DNA of 64,000 nt from Bradyrhizobium sp. CCBAU 051011 (GTDB taxonomy: Bacteria > Pseudomonadota > Alphaproteobacteria > Rhizobiales > Xanthobacteraceae). The notes beneath the pieces are model-generated. The model did no database searches, had not been told where the DNA came from, and worked only from the letters and a program-made list of their open reading frames with translations. The translations under genes and the position numbers were made by a program. Every line of letters starts with the position of its first letter. The stretch's first letter is position 1. Below are positions 10,475 through 21,498 of the stretch, piece after piece. The DNA lies in assembly GCF_009930815.1 (NCBI RefSeq), contig NZ_CP022222.1, forward strand, positions 2,274,501-2,338,500, in the 5' to 3' direction.

Positions 10475-10903
10475 CTACAGCGGCTTCTCGTCCGCTTTCG
10501 GACGATACGTCCCAAAACTCCAGAGATTGCCTTCCGGATCCCGGCAGGCGAAGTCGCGGCTGCCGTAGTCGGTGTCCCGCAGCTCCATTTCGATCCGCCC
10601 GCCGGCCGCCTTCACCTTGGCGTGCAGCGTGTCGGGATCGTCGACGGCGACGTAAATCGCATCCGTGCGGCGACCACCGATATCGCCGACAAGCTTGCCA
10701 TATTCATCGTCCCTGCTCTGGCCGAACATCAGGATCGAGGGCCCATAGGCAAGTTCGGCATGATGGATCATGCCGCCGTTGCGGTAGACGACGCGTTCGG
10801 TGAAACCAACCACGTCCTTCAGCCACCCGATCATGGCCTCGGCATCCCGGCAGCGCATCGTTGGATAGAGGCGGGGCGCTTCGCTTTGGCCTGGACTGGT
10901 CAC
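10475..10903 (-). CDS. VOC (glyoxalase/bleomycin-resistance) family protein
   Basis: A 142-aa vicinal-oxygen-chelate fold protein with two beta-alpha-beta-beta-beta units. The second has DPDTLHAKVKAAGG and ends RDPEGNLWSFGTY. The GTG at 10901-10903 is chosen because AAGGAG lies 7 nt upstream; the open frame further upstream has no family similarity. The substrate is unknown. It is next to an AraC regulator gene on the same strand, a common pairing for VOC genes, and converges with grpE. Confidence 0.85.
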   Translation of the reverse strand: MTSPGQSEAPRLYPTMRCRDAEAMIGWLKDVVGFTERVVYRNGGMIHHAELAYGPSILMFGQSRDDEYGKLVGDIGGRRTDAIYVAVDDPDTLHAKVKAAGGRIEMELRDTDYGSRDFACRDPEGNLWSFGTYRPKADEKPL

Positions 10904-10986
10904 GGGCAACTCCTTGCTGGCTGCTCTACTGCGCCAACTATGCCCTAGTGCTCCAGTTCCGGCTTGAAGATTTGTTACCCGACGGG

Positions 10987-11838
10987 CTACGCAGCTAGCG
11001 CCTCGAGCGGCCGCGTCAGGCGGCTGTCGATCAGCGTCAGCCGCCGGGCCCAGGCCGTCGGCGTCTCGCCGGCAAGATCGACAAATTCGCGGGCCAGATG
11101 CGCCTGGTCGGAATAACCGCTTTCGGCCGCAATGGAGGCCCAGCCGCTTGCGGTTTCCGTCCGCGCAAGCCGGCACGCTTCATGAAAGCGCATCATGCGG
11201 GCGACCGGCTTCGGCGACAAACCAATTTCGGCCCGGAAGCGATCGACCAGATGCTTGCGGCTCCAGCCGATCTCGCTTGCAAGCCTAGTAATACGCACGC
11301 CGCCCGCGCTGCGTGTGAGCTGTCCATAGGCGAATGCGATCTCGGGAGAAGGCAGATGGCTGGCACGGCTAGCTACAAAATCCTCGACCAAATCGAAGCG
11401 ATCCTGCCAGCTGCATGTCGCGCCAAGCCGTTCGCGCAGTCGCCAGCCTTCGTGGCCCAGCACCTCGCCGATGTCGACCATGCGCGCGGCGAGATCGACG
11501 ACGGCGCCGCCGAAGAAGCGATAGGCGCCGAGCGGCGTGAAATCCACCTGCACGCATTCGGCGCCGCCATCGGATTCGATGTGAACCGGGCCGGCATAAA
11601 GTCCGGCGGCGAAACTCGGCTGCCGGTCATCAGCGTCAGGATCGCGCCCGAGCGCGATCAGGAACGGCGTGCCGAAGCTGATGATCAGCGGCACCACCAG
11701 GCCCGCGATTTCGCGCTGAAAAAACCGGCCACGCGCCGTTTCGCGATAGCCCGTCAATCCCGAGATCAGGCCGGCCATGCGCTGTGACGGCGCACGACGG
11801 ATCATCTCGAACGCGAACGGAGCCGCCGGATCGGACAT
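10987..11838 (-). CDS. AraC family transcriptional regulator
   Basis: A 283-aa regulator with a C-terminal AraC-type DNA-binding domain. The first helix-turn-helix lies around RITRLASEIGWSRKHLVDRFRAEIG, and the second around WASIAAESGYSDQAHLAREFV, followed by GETPTAWARR. The N-terminal half (about 1-170) would bind an effector; it contains QVDFTPLGAYRFFG, typical of the group with a DUF6597-like sensor domain. It lies upstream of the VOC gene on the same strand (about 80 bp apart), which is its likely target. Confidence 0.88.
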   Translation of the reverse strand: MSDPAAPFAFEMIRRAPSQRMAGLISGLTGYRETARGRFFQREIAGLVVPLIISFGTPFLIALGRDPDADDRQPSFAAGLYAGPVHIESDGGAECVQVDFTPLGAYRFFGGAVVDLAARMVDIGEVLGHEGWRLRERLGATCSWQDRFDLVEDFVASRASHLPSPEIAFAYGQLTRSAGGVRITRLASEIGWSRKHLVDRFRAEIGLSPKPVARMMRFHEACRLARTETASGWASIAAESGYSDQAHLAREFVDLAGETPTAWARRLTLIDSRLTRPLEALAA

Positions 11839-11863
11839 TCCAGGCCTCTGAAGCTGACGCGCC

Positions 11864-12577
11864 TTACGCCGCGATATCGCCCGACTGGATGCGCTTGACG
11901 CCGGCCTTGGTCATGTCGGCCCAGGCCTTGGCGAGCGAGCCCTGGAGGTCGATGCCGCGGCAGGCGTCCTCGATCACATAGGTTTCGAAGCCGGCCTTGC
12001 GCGCGTCGAGTGCGCTCCATGCCACGCAGTAGTCGGTGGCTAGGCCGGCGAGGAACACCCGCTTCACCTTGCGCGCCTTCAGATAGGCGGCGAGCCCCGT
12101 CGAGGTCTTGCCGTCGGCCTCGGTGAAGGCCGAATAGCTGTCGACGTTCTTGTTGAAACCCTTGCGGATCACGAGCCCGGCATGCGGGATTGCGAGATCC
12201 TTCGACAGCGACGCGCCCTCGGTACCCTGGACGCAATGATCCGGCCACAGCACCTGCTTGCCGTAGGGAAGATCGACCGTCTCGAACGGCTTCTTGCCGG
12301 AGTGGGATGTTGCGAAGGAGACATGGCCCGGCGTGTGCCAGTCCTGCGTCATCACCACATTGGCAAAGCCTTTGGCGATGCGGTTGATGACGGGAACGAC
12401 CTGATCGCCGTCCTTGACCGCGAGACTGCCGCCGGGAAGGAAGCAATTTTGCACGTCGATGACGATGAGCGCGGAAGCGTTATCCGGCTTGATCGGTGCG
12501 GCCATGAGTGCTCCTGGTGCGAGGGCAGCGACCGATGTCGCGCCGATACCTGTCAGAACCAGCCTGCGAGAAAGCAT
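11864..12577 (-). CDS. pncA: Exported nicotinamidase (isochorismatase family)
   Basis: Deamidates nicotinamide to nicotinate for NAD salvage. The catalytic triad is readable: D41 in ALIVIDVQNCF, K139 in VIRKGFNK and C184 in LATDYCVAW. Metal ligands D79, H81 and H85 lie in MTQDWHTPGH. Most PncA proteins are cytosolic and start near IVIDVQ. This one has an extra 27 residues beginning MLSRRLVLTG and then a hydrophobic stretch ending ALMAAP, which looks like a Tat-type or Sec signal. It would therefore act in the periplasm. The length is 237 aa. Confidence 0.87.
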   Translation of the reverse strand: MLSRRLVLTGIGATSVAALAPGALMAAPIKPDNASALIVIDVQNCFLPGGSLAVKDGDQVVPVINRIAKGFANVVMTQDWHTPGHVSFATSHSGKKPFETVDLPYGKQVLWPDHCVQGTEGASLSKDLAIPHAGLVIRKGFNKNVDSYSAFTEADGKTSTGLAAYLKARKVKRVFLAGLATDYCVAWSALDARKAGFETYVIEDACRGIDLQGSLAKAWADMTKAGVKRIQSGDIAA

Positions 12578-12677
12578 AGCGCGTCTCCCCTGTTGCGAAC
12601 CCGACAGGAGGCAAGGCTAGTTCCATGTGTGTACGAACGAAAGCTCGAAATTGCGGCGCGGGCCGCAAATTTCGCAT

Positions 12678-13628
12678 TCAGCCCCGCGGATGAATTCCGT
12701 CGCGCACGGCGCGGAAGCGCGGAAAGGCCTTGCTCCAGTCGTCGCGCGGCGACGAGCCGATGATGCGCATCGAGGTCTGGGAGCCGAACCGCAGCCATTG
12801 CACGATCGTGACAGGCGTATTGTCCTTGCCGCTGATGGCGTCGATCCGCGTCTCGTAGCCGGGTTGGCCGTCGATGCGGACCGGCTCGGACATCGTGATC
12901 CGCCCGTCGCGCACGCCGGGAATGGTGGTCGCGATCTGCTGGGCGAAGCGGCCGCGATCGTCGGGCGACGCCGCGGTCGAGCCGATCAGGCCGATGATCA
13001 TGAAGGGCGCGATCTCAAAACCCTTCTTTTCGTCGCTATCGGAGAGAATGAGGGCGGCGCCCGGCGCCAACGTGCGGATGTTCTTGAAGCTCGAGAGCTC
13101 GCTCATCTTGAACGGCATCAGCCCGAGCTGCTCCTCGACCGGCACCTCGTTGCGGATCTTGGCGGAAGCGAACATCTGCCGCACGGCATCGTCGGTATAG
13201 ATCTTCGAGGCGTTCTCCGGCACCTGAACGGCGACATAGCCGGAGAAGGTAGGGCCGGGCAGGATCATCGAATAGCGGCGCACATTGGTTGAGCCATCCT
13301 TGCCGTTTTCGACCGTGTAGTAACCAAGTCCTGCTGATGTCTCGATGCTCTCCGGCTTGATGCCGCCGGTGCCGCCCGGGTTGGCCTTGAAGGCATTGGC
13401 GACCTCGCCATAGGCCTCGGCCGGCAGGTCCGCGACCAGGACCTTGACGCCCTGATCCTCGGTCTCGAATCCGATGAACGCTCTCGCCTTGTTGAGGCCG
13501 ACCAGCGGCGTCATGCCGACCCTGGCGCCCGGCGGGAAGACCGGGTCGGCGGCAAACGCGGAAGAGAAGACGGCGGAATGGGCGGCAACGATCAGGGCAA
13601 CCGCAGCAAAATATGGAAGGGGCTTCAT
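12678..13628 (-). CDS. Exported hypothetical protein
   Basis: A 316-aa protein with a clear Sec signal peptide (MKPLPYFAAVALIVAAHSAVFSSAFA, cleavage near residue 26). I do not recognise the family. The mature part has no cysteines and no transmembrane segment, and is rich in beta-prone stretches (YSMILPGPTFSGYVAVQVPE, TPVTIVQWLRFGSQTSMRIIG), suggesting a soluble periplasmic beta-rich protein. It lies about 100 bp upstream of the exported nicotinamidase on the same strand. A shared periplasmic role is possible but unproven. Confidence 0.75.
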   Translation of the reverse strand: MKPLPYFAAVALIVAAHSAVFSSAFAADPVFPPGARVGMTPLVGLNKARAFIGFETEDQGVKVLVADLPAEAYGEVANAFKANPGGTGGIKPESIETSAGLGYYTVENGKDGSTNVRRYSMILPGPTFSGYVAVQVPENASKIYTDDAVRQMFASAKIRNEVPVEEQLGLMPFKMSELSSFKNIRTLAPGAALILSDSDEKKGFEIAPFMIIGLIGSTAASPDDRGRFAQQIATTIPGVRDGRITMSEPVRIDGQPGYETRIDAISGKDNTPVTIVQWLRFGSQTSMRIIGSSPRDDWSKAFPRFRAVRDGIHPRG

Positions 13629-14177
13629 GGAGTATCTACCGGGTTTGCATGGAGGCCGTTCAGCGGCCCGACGATGCGGCGCGTGGAATCTCGAGTGGAA
13701 TCTTTCGGGCCTTGCGGGAACGACAGGGTCGTTCCGGTCGGCCCGCTTTTAGCGGTTTTGACGTCCCTGCAACAGGGCAGGGCAGGCGTCCGTTCCTCCG
13801 ATATCTCGGCTTTTTTGCGGGTTTCTGCCCGCTCTCCGGGCTGTTTTTGAGGCGCTTCCAGCGGCCAAATACCGCTCCCCCCTCCCAGGCGGCGGCGGGC
13901 CAATGCGCAACGCCTCCGTGGCGCGGGCGATAAGCGGCCTTGCCGATTTCTTAACGCCGCTCCAGGCGCGGACCCCGGGCCCGCCCCGGGCTGACACATT
14001 CTTTCAAACGTCAGGCTTTTCAGGCCCTAAGCTTGCGTTCGGTCCTTGCAGGCATAACCCACCCTCCTATATGAGGCTCACCGTCGCAATATCGCGAGTA
14101 TTTGAACGTTGGGGGTTCGGTTAGGTGCGCCGTCCAGGGCCCAGCCAACCTGCCGCAAAAAGAAGGATATGAGGACC
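13629..14177. other. Long non-coding interval upstream of dnaK
   Basis: About 550 bp between the divergent exported-protein gene and dnaK. It holds the RpoH-type promoter described separately, and a small hairpin near 13716-13745 (arms GGAACGAC and GTCGTTCC). I see no credible gene; the open frames here lack ribosome sites and coding character. Confidence 0.6.
14045..14075 (+). promoter_or_regulatory. RpoH (sigma-32) promoter of dnaK
   Basis: CTTG (14045-14048), a 17-nt spacer, then CCTATATGAG (14066-14075). This fits the alphaproteobacterial RpoH consensus CTTG-N17-CYTATNTNNG at every fixed position. It lies about 100 bp upstream of the dnaK start, leaving a leader of roughly 95 nt. It implies heat-shock induction of dnaK. 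Confidence 0.85.
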
Positions 14178-16079
<1,902 letters not shown>

Positions 16080-16094
16080 AGCGGGCTTTCGATC

Positions 16095-16154
16095 ATGACC
16101 CTCATCCAACAGAGCGCGCGGCTTGCGTTCGATGGGTGGGGGTCATTTTTCTTT
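16095..16154 (+). terminator. Terminator-like hairpin between dnaK and dnaJ
   Basis: A 14-bp stem (16095-16108 with 16133-16146; only G-T pairs depart from perfect) closes a 24-nt loop and is followed by a T-rich run (ttttcttt). It lies 15 bp after the dnaK stop. It would end part of the transcripts and lower dnaJ expression relative to dnaK. Confidence 0.75.
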
Positions 16155-16223
16155 AAGCCGATGGCGGCATCTTCGATTGAGGGTGTTTTCGGTACGAAGA
16201 CGAAATTCGGGCGGGTTTGACTA

Positions 16224-17357
16224 ATGTCCACCAAGCGCTGCTATTATGAAACGCTGGAAGTCGAACGGGGCGCGGATGACGGCAAGCTCAAGGCGGCCTT
16301 CCGCAAGCTGGCGATGAAATGGCATCCGGACCGCAATCCGGGCGATGCCACCAGCGAAGTGAAATTCAAGGAAATCAACGAAGCCTACGAGGTCCTGAAG
16401 GACGGCGAGAAGCGCGCCGCCTATGACCGCTACGGCCATGCTGCCTTCGAGCAGGGCATGGGCGGCGGCGGCCCCGGCTTCGGCGCCGGCTTCGCCTCCT
16501 CATTCTCCGATATTTTCGAAGACCTGTTCGGCATGGCCGGCCAGCGTGGGCGCGGCGGTGGCCGTGAGCGCGGCGCCGACCTGCGCTACAACATGGAAAT
16601 CACGCTCGAAGAAGCCTTTCAGGGCAAGACCGCCCAGATCGAGATTCCGGTTTCCGTCACCTGCGAACCCTGTTCGGGCACCGGCGCCAAGGCCGGCACC
16701 AAGCCGAAGACCTGTTCGACCTGCGGCGGCGCCGGCCGCGTTCGCCAGGCGCAGGGCTTTTTCACGCTGGAGCGGACCTGTCCCGGCTGTCAGGGCCGCG
16801 GCCAGATGATCGAGGATGCTTGCCCGAACTGCTCGGGCTCGGGACGGGTGACGCGCGACCGCACGCTGTCGGTCAACATCCCCCAAGGCGTCGAGGACGG
16901 CACGCGCATTCGGCTCGCCGGTGAAGGCGAGGCCGGCGTCCGCGGCGGCCCGCCGGGCGACCTCTATATCTTCCTGTCGCTGGCGACCCACGAATTCTTC
17001 CAGCGCGACGGCGCCGATCTGCACTGCCGGGTTCCAATCTCGATGGTGTCAGCCGCGCTCGGCGGCGAATTCGAGGTCCCGACCATCGACAAGGGCAAGA
17101 CCAAGGTTAAAGTGCCGGCCGGAACACAGTCCGGCCGCCGTTTCCGCATTGCATCAAAGGGCATGCCGGTGCTGCGCTCGCGCCAGACTGGCGACATGTA
17201 TGTCCAGGTGATGGTCGAAACGCCGCAGAATCTGACCAAGAAGCAGCAGGAACTGCTCTCCGAGTTCGAAAAACTGTCGTCGGGGGCCACCCAGCCGGAA
17301 GCGGCGGGCTTCTTCACCAAGGTCAAGGACTTCTTCGGCAACCGCGCGGGCACGTAG
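16224..17357 (+). CDS. dnaJ: Co-chaperone DnaJ (Hsp40)
   Basis: Stimulates DnaK ATPase and delivers substrates. The 377-aa product has an N-terminal J domain with the HPD motif (MKWHPDRNP), a Gly/Phe region (about 78-105), and four zinc-finger repeats [24 protein letters not shown] and CPNCSGSG (about 147-215), followed by the C-terminal substrate-binding domains. The ATG at 16224 gives the standard length. It lies 145 bp after dnaK, across the hairpin described above. Confidence 0.98.
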   Translation: MSTKRCYYETLEVERGADDGKLKAAFRKLAMKWHPDRNPGDATSEVKFKEINEAYEVLKDGEKRAAYDRYGHAAFEQGMGGGGPGFGAGFASSFSDIFEDLFGMAGQRGRGGGRERGADLRYNMEITLEEAFQGKTAQIEIPVSVTCEPCSGTGAKAGTKPKTCSTCGGAGRVRQAQGFFTLERTCPGCQGRGQMIEDACPNCSGSGRVTRDRTLSVNIPQGVEDGTRIRLAGEGEAGVRGGPPGDLYIFLSLATHEFFQRDGADLHCRVPISMVSAALGGEFEVPTIDKGKTKVKVPAGTQSGRRFRIASKGMPVLRSRQTGDMYVQVMVETPQNLTKKQQELLSEFEKLSSGATQPEAAGFFTKVKDFFGNRAGT

Positions 17358-17562
17358 GCCGCACGCGCGGAGATAGCCGGACGGCGCGGCATCGCGCAGT
17401 CATGATTCATTCAGCTTGCACAGTGTCTTATCGCGGGCTCGCGGGCACTTTGGCGCGGCTGACGCATCACCGTTTGGCTTGACCATATCCCCGTCGACCT
17501 ATACGTGTTTATGACTGTTTTCTGACATCCCGCTCGTCAGCGGGGTCCCGCCTGGTAGCGAC

Positions 17563-18165
17563 ATGCCTTTGCAATCGTCCGTGCGTGCGTTGAAGAAGCC
17601 TCTCCGTCTCGACGATGAGGTTCGCTTCCTCCGTTCATGGATCGAAAAGCCGCTGCACATGGGCGCGGTGATGCCGTCGAGCAAGCTGCTCGCCCGGACC
17701 ATGGCGCAATATGTCGACGTCGAATCCGAAGGGCCGGTCATCGAACTTGGGCCCGGGACCGGCGCGATCACCAATGCGCTGATCGAACATGGCGTCGATC
17801 AGCGGCGGCTCGTGCTGGTCGAGTACAATCCGGGCTTCTGCGCGCTGCTGCGCGATCGCTATCCGCAGGCCAAGGTGGTGCAGGGCGATGCCTATGCGCT
17901 GCGCGCCTCGCTTGGCGAGATACTGGATGCGCCGGCTTCCGCGGTGGTGTCCGGCTTGCCGCTTGTGACAAAACCGATGCTGACGCGCCTGAAGCTGATC
18001 CGCGATGCCTTCGCGGCGCTCGCCCCCGGCGCGCCCTTCGTACAGTTCACCTATTCGGTCGCGCCGCCGATCCCGAAATCGCTGCCGGGCGTGTCCACAG
18101 AAGCCTCCGAGCGGATCTGGATGAACCTTCCGCCGGCGCGGGTCTGGGTGTATCGCAAGGGCTGA
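17563..18165 (+). CDS. pmtA: Phosphatidylethanolamine N-methyltransferase PmtA
   Basis: Methylates phosphatidylethanolamine towards phosphatidylcholine at the membrane, using S-adenosylmethionine. The 200-aa product carries the SAM-binding motif VIELGPGTGAITNALI and later blocks VSGLPLV and FVQFTYSVAPPIP typical of rhizobial PmtA. In Bradyrhizobium japonicum a pmtA gene is known to lie downstream of dnaJ, which matches this position and supports the genus call. It is separated from dnaJ by about 205 bp, so it may have its own promoter. Confidence 0.9.
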   Translation: MPLQSSVRALKKPLRLDDEVRFLRSWIEKPLHMGAVMPSSKLLARTMAQYVDVESEGPVIELGPGTGAITNALIEHGVDQRRLVLVEYNPGFCALLRDRYPQAKVVQGDAYALRASLGEILDAPASAVVSGLPLVTKPMLTRLKLIRDAFAALAPGAPFVQFTYSVAPPIPKSLPGVSTEASERIWMNLPPARVWVYRKG

Positions 18166-18216
18166 GCCGTCCTGCGTTGTCGCGCAGGGCCCGTCCTGAT
18201 CCGCGATTTCTGAAAC

Positions 18217-18795
18217 ATGTCCGCGCTGAAAATCCTCGTGATCCCGGGATCGCTACGATCAGGCTCGCTGAATGCGAAACTGGCCGCTGTTGCGGCGCAT
18301 GCCTTGGCGCAGCAAGGCGCCGAAGTCACCCGTATCTCGCTGTCCGATTTTCCGCTGCCGATCTATGACGGCGATCTGCAGGCGAAGTCCGGCGTACCGA
18401 AGCACGCGGTCAACCTGAAGCGCATGATGGCAGCCCATCACGGCGTGCTGATCGTGACGCCGGAATACAATTCCTCGGTGCCGGCGCTGGTGAAAAACAC
18501 CATCGACTGGGTGAGCCGGGTGCAGGACGCGCACGAGACCCGCGGCCAGGTGTTTCGCGACCGGGTGTTTGCGATCGCCTCGGCTTCCGGCAACCGGCTT
18601 GGCGGCGCCCGCGCGCTGGCCGCGCTGCGGCTGATCTTGTCGGCCTGCCATGCCCAGGTGATCCCGAACCAGTTCGCGCTGCCATTCGCCGATGATGCCT
18701 ATGACGAGATGGACCGCCTGAAGAATGCCGCCGACAGCGACGGGCTGAAAGCAATGGTGCGGCAGTTGATCGACATTTCCCAACGCATGATGTGA
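18217..18795 (+). CDS. NAD(P)H-dependent FMN reductase family protein
   Basis: A 192-aa flavodoxin-fold reductase. The FMN phosphate loop is PGSLRSGSLNAK near the N-terminus, and the flavin-ring loop is TPEYNSSVPALVKNTIDW. The family includes chromate and azo reductases, so the natural acceptor cannot be told. It lies 6 bp upstream of pyrF and about 50 bp after pmtA on the same strand, and is probably co-transcribed with them. Confidence 0.88.
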   Translation: MSALKILVIPGSLRSGSLNAKLAAVAAHALAQQGAEVTRISLSDFPLPIYDGDLQAKSGVPKHAVNLKRMMAAHHGVLIVTPEYNSSVPALVKNTIDWVSRVQDAHETRGQVFRDRVFAIASASGNRLGGARALAALRLILSACHAQVIPNQFALPFADDAYDEMDRLKNAADSDGLKAMVRQLIDISQRMM

Positions 18796-18801
18796 GGTGA
18801 C

Positions 18802-19512
18802 ATGCAGCCAGCCGATATCGCAGCCAAGGACCGCCTGATCGTCGCACTTGATTTGCCCGGGGTGACTGAGGCAGAAGCGATGGTCTCGCGGCTCGGCGAC
18901 AGCGTGAGTTTTTACAAGATCGGCTACCAGCTCGCTTATGCCGGCGGATTGCCGCTGGTGCAGCAACTGGCGAAGTCGGGCAAGAAGGTATTCGTCGATC
19001 TCAAGCTGCACGACATCGGCAACACGGTGGCGCGCGGCGTCGAGAGCGTCGCAAAGCTCGGCGCGACTTTCCTCACGGTGCATGCCTATCCGCAGACCAT
19101 GAAGGCCGCGGTCGAGGCCCGCGCCGGATCGGGTTTGAAGATTCTCGCGGTCACCGTGCTTACCTCCTATGACGACGGCGATCTGCATGCCGCGGGCTAT
19201 CGCCTCAACGTCTCGGATCTGGTGGAAGCGCGCGCGCAGCAGGCGCAGGTGCTCGGCGTCGATGGCCTCGTCAGCTCGCCGGAAGAGGCGGCGGCGTTGC
19301 GCAAGATTGTCGGCCACCAGATGAACCTGGTGACGCCAGGCATCCGCCCGGCAGGTGCTGCGACCGACGACCAGAAGCGCATCATGACGCCGGCGCGTGC
19401 GATTGCCGCCGGCGCGGACTATCTGGTGGTCGGACGCCCGATCACGGAAGCTGCCGACCCGAAGGCTGCGGCGGATGCCGTCCAAGCGGAAATCATGCAG
19501 GCGCTCGGATAG
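18802..19512 (+). CDS. pyrF: Orotidine 5'-phosphate decarboxylase
   Basis: Converts OMP to UMP, the last step of de novo UMP synthesis. The 236-aa product has the catalytic array [14 protein letters not shown] (the Lys-Asp network) and an N-terminal [12 protein letters not shown] strand. The C-terminal phosphate-binding part includes GIRPAG and [12 protein letters not shown]. The length and motifs match type I PyrF. It is followed after 33 bp by a DUF1330 gene. Confidence 0.96.
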   Translation: MQPADIAAKDRLIVALDLPGVTEAEAMVSRLGDSVSFYKIGYQLAYAGGLPLVQQLAKSGKKVFVDLKLHDIGNTVARGVESVAKLGATFLTVHAYPQTMKAAVEARAGSGLKILAVTVLTSYDDGDLHAAGYRLNVSDLVEARAQQAQVLGVDGLVSSPEEAAALRKIVGHQMNLVTPGIRPAGAATDDQKRIMTPARAIAAGADYLVVGRPITEAADPKAAADAVQAEIMQALG

Positions 19513-19545
19513 TCCAACCGGCGAAACAAAAAACGGGAGAGTGAG

Positions 19546-19860
19546 ATGGCGAAGGGATACTGGATCGGTCGCGTCGACGTTCACAATGAGGAAGGCTACA
19601 AGCCTTACATGGCGGCCAACCCGGCCATCTTCCAGAAATTCGGCGGGCGCTTCATCGTGCGCGGCGGCAAGTTCACCGCTGTCGAAGGCCAAAGCCGCTC
19701 GCGCAACGTCGTGATCGAGTTCGACAGCTACGAGGCCGCGCTGGCCTGCTACAACTCGCCGGAATACCAGGCCAATATCAAGGTGCGGCAGCCGCACTCG
19801 ACTGCCGAGCTCATCGTCATCGAAGGCTACGATGTTCCCGGGCTGTCCGAAGAGGCCTGA
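19546..19860 (+). CDS. DUF1330 family protein
   Basis: A 104-aa small ferredoxin-fold-like protein of the DUF1330 family: MAKGYWIGRVDVHNEEGYKPYM, then KFGGRFIVRGG and VVIEFDSYEAALACYNSPEYQ. The biochemical role is unknown. A GGGAGAG ribosome site precedes the ATG. It sits between pyrF and dapB in the same direction. Confidence 0.9.
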   Translation: MAKGYWIGRVDVHNEEGYKPYMAANPAIFQKFGGRFIVRGGKFTAVEGQSRSRNVVIEFDSYEAALACYNSPEYQANIKVRQPHSTAELIVIEGYDVPGLSEEA

Positions 19861-19927
19861 TCCGCTACCTGACGGGAAGTTGCCGTAATCGCCCGCCCCG
19901 GCTATACCCCGTGCAGAGGTAAGAGCC

Positions 19928-20743
19928 ATGGCCGATATGCGATTGATCGTAGCGGGGGCCGGCGGCCGGATGGGCCGCGCGCTGGTGCGCGTCATTTCGG
20001 AGACGCCGGGCGCGGTTTTGACCGGCGCGCTGGAAGCGCCCGGCTCGGAACTGCTGGGCAAGGATTCCGGCGTGCTCGCAGGGTTGCCGGAAAATGGCGT
20101 CAAACTCTCCGCCGACCTGTGGGCGCTGTCGGCCAATGCCGACGGCATTCTCGACTTCACCGTGCCTGCCGCCACCATCGCCAATGTCGCGATCGCCGCC
20201 GAACGCGGCCTCGTGCACATTGTCGGAACCACCGGGCTGTCGGTGTCCGACATGGCCGTGATCAAGAGCGTTACCCAGCGCGCGGTGGTGGTGCAATCAG
20301 GCAATATGAGCCTCGGCGTCAATCTGCTCGCAGCGCTGGTCAAGCGCGTCGCACAGTCGCTGGACGAAAGTTTCGACATCGAAATCGTCGAGATGCACCA
20401 CAAGGCCAAGATCGATGCGCCGTCGGGTACGGCATTCCTGCTCGGCGAAGCCGCCGCTGCCGGCCGCGGCGTTGACCTGCATGCCCGCTCCGCGCGCGGC
20501 CGCGACGGCGAGACCGGCGCGCGACGGCCGGGCGACATCGGCTTTGCCTCGCTGCGCGGCGGCACCGTCACCGGCGATCACTCTGTGATCTTCGCAGGCG
20601 CCATGGAGCGGATCGAGCTGACCCACCGCGCCGAGGACCGCACCATGTTCGCGATGGGTGCCGTCAAGGCCGCACTGTGGGCTCGGGGCAAGGCGCCCGG
20701 CTTCTACACGATGACCGACGTGCTCGGCCTGACCGACTTCTAA
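19928..20743 (+). CDS. dapB: 4-hydroxy-tetrahydrodipicolinate reductase
   Basis: The NAD(P)H-dependent step of the diaminopimelate and lysine pathway. The 271-aa product has the nucleotide loop [15 protein letters not shown] and the family signature [15 protein letters not shown], with the catalytic His and Lys. The C-terminus [21 protein letters not shown] is typical. It lies 22 bp upstream of gpmA. Confidence 0.97.
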   Translation: MADMRLIVAGAGGRMGRALVRVISETPGAVLTGALEAPGSELLGKDSGVLAGLPENGVKLSADLWALSANADGILDFTVPAATIANVAIAAERGLVHIVGTTGLSVSDMAVIKSVTQRAVVVQSGNMSLGVNLLAALVKRVAQSLDESFDIEIVEMHHKAKIDAPSGTAFLLGEAAAAGRGVDLHARSARGRDGETGARRPGDIGFASLRGGTVTGDHSVIFAGAMERIELTHRAEDRTMFAMGAVKAALWARGKAPGFYTMTDVLGLTDF

Positions 20744-20765
20744 CCATCGAACAACGGAATTTGTA

Positions 20766-21389
20766 ATGAGCGATCGTCTTCTCGTGCTCGTGCGGCATGG
20801 CCAGAGCGACTGGAATTTGAAGAACCTGTTCACCGGGTGGAAAGATCCTGACCTCACCGAGCAGGGCATTGCCGAGGCCAAGGAAGCGGGCCGCAAATTG
20901 AAGGCGCAGGGGCTGACGTTCGATGTTGCCTTCACCTCCGACCTGACCCGCGCCCAGCATACGCTGAAACTGATGCTCGCCGAGATCGGCCAGACCGGAC
21001 TGCCGACGACGAAGGACCTCGCGCTCAACGAACGCGACTACGGCGATCTCTCCGGGCTCAACAAGGATGACGCCCGCAAGAAATGGGGCGAGGACCAGGT
21101 GCTGATCTGGCGCCGCTCCTACGACGTGCCGCCGCCCGGCGGCGAGAGCCTGAAGGATACGCTGGCGCGTGCGCTGCCTTATTACGTGCAGGAGATTCTG
21201 CCCGGCGTGCTGCGCGGACAGCGTACGCTGGTCGCCGCCCACGGCAACTCGTTGCGTGCACTGATCATGGTGCTGGAGAAACTGACGCCCGAACAGATCC
21301 TCAAGCGCGAACTCGCCACCGGCGCACCGGTGATCTATCGGCTGAATGCGGACTCGACGGTGGCGACGAAGGTTGACCTGGCGGCGTGA
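20766..21389 (+). CDS. gpmA: 2,3-bisphosphoglycerate-dependent phosphoglycerate mutase
   Basis: Interconverts 3- and 2-phosphoglycerate. The 207-aa product begins with the catalytic-histidine motif [27 protein letters not shown] and has the second histidine in [13 protein letters not shown]. It is shorter than the 250-aa enterobacterial enzyme, as is common in alphaproteobacteria. It is followed by a family A repeat that could act as a bidirectional terminator. Confidence 0.95.
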   Translation: MSDRLLVLVRHGQSDWNLKNLFTGWKDPDLTEQGIAEAKEAGRKLKAQGLTFDVAFTSDLTRAQHTLKLMLAEIGQTGLPTTKDLALNERDYGDLSGLNKDDARKKWGEDQVLIWRRSYDVPPPGGESLKDTLARALPYYVQEILPGVLRGQRTLVAAHGNSLRALIMVLEKLTPEQILKRELATGAPVIYRLNADSTVATKVDLAA

Positions 21390-21399
21390 ATTAGGGCGC

Positions 21400-21492
21400 G
21401 TAGGGTGGGCAAAGGCGCGCAAGCGCCGTGCCCACCATCTATTGGCATCATCGGTCTGAAATGGTGGGAACGCTTCGCTTTGCCCACCCTAC
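21400..21492. repeat. Dispersed palindromic repeat, family A (gtagggtgggc type), copy 1
   Basis: Paired arms gtagggtgggcaaagg...gtgcccacc and ggtggg...cgctttgcccaccctac between the convergent gpmA and ada-type genes. Other members are at 34130-34161, 36758-36840 and 51462-51548. Confidence 0.8.
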
Positions 21493-21498
21493 AAGTTC

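Noticed and set aside
18259..20571. 770-codon antisense frame over the FMN reductase, pyrF, DUF1330 and dapB
   Set aside because: It opposes four well-recognised genes and contains no recognisable domain.
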